From assembly GCA_017305195.1 (NCBI GenBank), contig JAFKMU010000037.1, forward strand, positions 1 through 64,000: a DNA stretch of 64,000 nucleotides, read 5' to 3'. Numbering within the stretch: position 1 is the first letter of the stretch; every line of letters begins with the position of its first letter. Both the position numbers and the translations under genes were made by a program. This stretch comes from Verrucomicrobiota bacterium (GTDB lineage: Bacteria; Verrucomicrobiota; Verrucomicrobiia; Chthoniobacterales; Terrimicrobiaceae). This document shows, one piece after another, positions 61,906 through 64,000 of this stretch. The notes under the pieces were generated by a model, which was given only the letters and a program-made list of their open reading frames with translations, made no database searches and had not been told where the DNA came from.

Positions 61906-64000
61906 GTGTTACCGAAGACATTTCTCTCCCAACTGGTGCCGGCCCGGGTCGGCGAGGCCGTGCGCCGGGTCGAAAAGCAAATCTGGCGGGATCTTCCCGG
62001 GGCTTGCCGGATTGAGCAGACGCAACCGTCGCTGACCTTTCGGACGGTCAAAGAAATCCAGCCCGGCGATTTCCTGCCGGTGCCGGAGGGCAGTTTTCAC
62101 TGGGGGCCGAAGTATGCGCAGAGCTGGTTCCGCGTGACGTTGCCGGAGAGCGCCTCGGAGGAGACGGTTTATTTCAACTGGCAGGATCAGGCCGAAGCGA
62201 CCGCCTATATCGATGGCGTGCCGTACTCGGGGCTCGACCTCGCGCACCAGCGCATTCCGCTTCCGGCAGGAACGAAGGAGCTTTGGGTCGAGGCGGTTTG
62301 CATTCGCAGTGGCATCTGGCTCACAGGCGAGGCGGCTCGCCTCGAAGAGGAGGGGAGCCTGTTTGTGGCACCGAAGCTGGAGTCGCGCAACGATGCCGCC
62401 TGGGCGGTTTACCATGATCTCAAGGTGATGCTGGAGCTCATGGAGACGGAGTTCTTTGAATATCAGCCTGCCGCGCCCGGGTTGACCAAGCCGCTCACCA
62501 GCCCGGTGCGGTACTCGGCCCCGGCTTTCCGGGGGAGCCGACTGCTCCGCCGCCTCTTCGAGCGTCTCGATCGTGCCGTGGACGTGCTGGATCATGAAGG
62601 CCTGGACGCGATGGCCGAGGAGATGCGCAAGGTCTACGCGGAGTTCCCCGGTTCTGTCGACGCAGGCAAGGTCGTTCTGACTGGGCATGCGCATATCGAC
62701 CTCGTCTGGCTCTGGCCGGAGCGGGTGGGGGAATTCAAGGCCGTGCACTCCTGGTCGACCCAGACGCGGCTGCTCGAGACGTATCCCGAGTTTCGTTTTG
62801 GCTATTCCCAGCCCGCGAGCTACGAGGCGGTGGGCCGGCGCTCGCCCGAGCTGCTCGATCGCGTGAAGGGCCTGATCAAGGCGCGCAAGTGGGACGCGAT
62901 CGGCGCGGCCTATGTCGAGGGTGATACGCAGATGCCCTGCGGCGAGGCGATCCTGCGCTGCCTGCGCATCGGGCAGGAGGAGTTTCGCGCGCTCAAGGGA
63001 AGCCCGAGCGAGGTCTTCTGGCTGCCGGATGTCTTTGGATACAGCGGCGCGATGCCGCAGTTGCTCAAGGGGCTCGGGGTGAAGAGCTTCTTCACCACGA
63101 AACTCTCGTGGAGCTCGATCAACCGGTTCCCGCACACGAGTTTCGTCTGGCAGGGTCTCGACGATTCCTCGATCACGGCGCACATCGTTCTCATTCACGA
63201 CTACAATGAATGGGTCGACGTGAAGCGGCTGCGCGAGGACATGCTGCATCACCAGCAGTCCGCCGTGCATCCGGAGGTGCTGATCCCGACCGGCTACGGG
63301 GATGGCGGTGGAGGGCCGACCGAGACCATGATCGAGCGCGCCCGGCGCGTGGCGAATCTCGCGGGCCTGCCGCAGGTCGAGTGGGGCAACATCGAGCCGT
63401 TCTTTGAGCGGCTGCGCGAGGTGGAATCCGAACTGCCCGTGGTAAAAGGCGAACTGCTGCTGGAATTGCACCGGGGCGTCTTCACCACGCATGGCGAGCT
63501 GAAGTATCAGTTCCGGCGGCTGGAGCGGGCCTTGCAGACGCTGGAGGCCGCGCATGTCGTGCGCGGGCTGGGGCCGATCGACCTCCATTACTGGAAGCGT
63601 GCGAGCTTTTCCCATTTTCACGACTACATCCCGGGCAGTTCCATCTGGGAGGTCTATGCCGAGGCGATCCCGGAGCTTCAGCAGCTCGCCGACAAGGCCT
63701 ATGCCGAGACGGTCGCGGCGTTGAGCGGGACGACGGACGCCGCGCCGGCGTGGTTCAATCCGCTTCCGCTCCCGCGCACCTGGATCGACGGGTCGACGTG
63801 CTACGAGCTGCCTCCGCTGAGCGGCGGTCCGGTGGATTCGCTCGCGGTTCGGGAGGTCCGCGCTCCGCGGGCCTCGGCGACCTCGATCGAGAGCGAGCGC
63901 GTGGCCGCGACATTTTCGGCGCAGGGTTCTCTTGAGTCGCTCCTGGTCGACGGCTGCAAGGTCGACGTCACTGCGCACAAGCTCACTTCCTACCCCGACC
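61906..64000 (+). CDS. Alpha-mannosidase, GH38 (partial, continues past the window)
   Basis: An open frame of 698 codons running off the right edge. The GTG start gives MLPKTFLSQLVPARV. An N-terminal beta-sandwich (about 60-150) is followed by the GH38 catalytic domain: GHAHIDLVWLWP, where H263 and D265 are the expected zinc ligands, and WLPDVFGYSG with nucleophile D375. Then come a helical domain and the start of the C-terminal beta domain. It cleaves alpha-mannosides, cytoplasmic as no signal peptide is seen. Confidence 0.92.
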   Translation, partial: MLPKTFLSQLVPARVGEAVRRVEKQIWRDLPGACRIEQTQPSLTFRTVKEIQPGDFLPVPEGSFHWGPKYAQSWFRVTLPESASEETVYFNWQDQAEATAYIDGVPYSGLDLAHQRIPLPAGTKELWVEAVCIRSGIWLTGEAARLEEEGSLFVAPKLESRNDAAWAVYHDLKVMLELMETEFFEYQPAAPGLTKPLTSPVRYSAPAFRGSRLLRRLFERLDRAVDVLDHEGLDAMAEEMRKVYAEFPGSVDAGKVVLTGHAHIDLVWLWPERVGEFKAVHSWSTQTRLLETYPEFRFGYSQPASYEAVGRRSPELLDRVKGLIKARKWDAIGAAYVEGDTQMPCGEAILRCLRIGQEEFRALKGSPSEVFWLPDVFGYSGAMPQLLKGLGVKSFFTTKLSWSSINRFPHTSFVWQGLDDSSITAHIVLIHDYNEWVDVKRLREDMLHHQQSAVHPEVLIPTGYGDGGGGPTETMIERARRVANLAGLPQVEWGNIEPFFERLREVESELPVVKGELLLELHRGVFTTHGELKYQFRRLERALQTLEAAHVVRGLGPIDLHYWKRASFSHFHDYIPGSSIWEVYAEAIPELQQLADKAYAETVAALSGTTDAAPAWFNPLPLPRTWIDGSTCYELPPLSGGPVDSLAVREVRAPRASATSIESERVAATFSAQGSLESLLVDGCKVDVTAHKLTSYPD

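Noticed and set aside
61909..63978. Long open frame on the minus strand (about 690 codons)
   Set aside because: It is antisense to the GH38 mannosidase, which has intact catalytic motifs. The translation is rich in Arg/Ala/His without family features, as expected from the opposite strand of a GC-rich gene.

Overview
The 64 kb window is GC-rich, densely coded bacterial DNA from a Gram-negative bacterium: it carries BamA, Skp and LpxD plus several sec-dependent outer-membrane and periplasmic proteins. The combination of PEP-CTERM anchored proteins, autotransporter-type beta-strand repeats, H-X9-DG pseudopilins, many Gfo/Idh/MocA and sugar-isomerase genes, and numerous sugar-type regulators points to Verrucomicrobiota (Spartobacteria/Terrimicrobium-like). 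That placement is an inference from gene content. No rRNA, tRNA, CRISPR array or phage was seen; the only mobile DNA is the 3' end of an IS630-type transposase at the left edge.

Layout. 1-8.3 kb: IS remnant, HAD hydrolase, DUF885 peptidase-like gene, then a head-to-tail metabolic chain with 4-bp overlaps (alanine dehydrogenase, proA, acylphosphatase, an ABC ATPase without permease, bioD). 8.5-12.6 kb: bamA-skp-lpxD envelope operon closed by a strong terminator. 12.6-16.9 kb: cupin and CE7 esterase, then a sugar oxidoreductase/isomerase pair divergent from an AraC regulator. 16.9-24.7 kb: heavy-metal RND efflux cluster with two TolC-like proteins, an unusually short adaptor, a CzcA pump and His-rich periplasmic proteins. 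24.7-27.7 kb: secreted proteins of unknown role and an SGNH hydrolase. 27.8-38.2 kb: LacI-type regulator and a carbohydrate cluster (CBM protein, secreted mutarotase, pseudopilin, 631-residue unknown secreted protein, PEP-CTERM beta-repeat protein, GPH symporter, Gfo/Idh oxidoreductase). 38.4-52.2 kb: LytS/LytTR two-component pair, outer-membrane porin-like protein, urea ABC transporter urtABCDE and urease ureABCEFGD, a complete urea uptake and hydrolysis locus. 52.2-56.1 kb: yacG, AraC regulator, FAD oxidoreductase, COG0523 GTPase. 56.1-58.3 kb: Fur/Zur regulator, choice-of-anchor-M PEP-CTERM protein and pseudopilin. 58.3-64 kb: glutamine amidotransferase, MocR regulator, GntR/LacI hybrid regulator and a GH38 alpha-mannosidase that runs off the window.

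The most informative non-coding signals are repeated motifs next to regulators: a 16-bp LacI-like site in two promoters of the sugar cluster; 13-bp direct repeats with a 21-bp period beside the LytTR gene; 15-bp direct repeats 74 bp apart between an AraC gene and its divergent target; 10-bp direct repeats with a 21-bp period upstream of the FAD oxidoreductase; and palindromes around the Zur-type gene and its anchored neighbour. Protein-level oddities are an approximately 85-residue insertion in the UrtE ATPase and an RND adaptor lacking the hairpin region. No intergenic stretch longer than about 300 bases lacks a gene candidate; the largest empty gap (8295-8562) shows nothing I can name.
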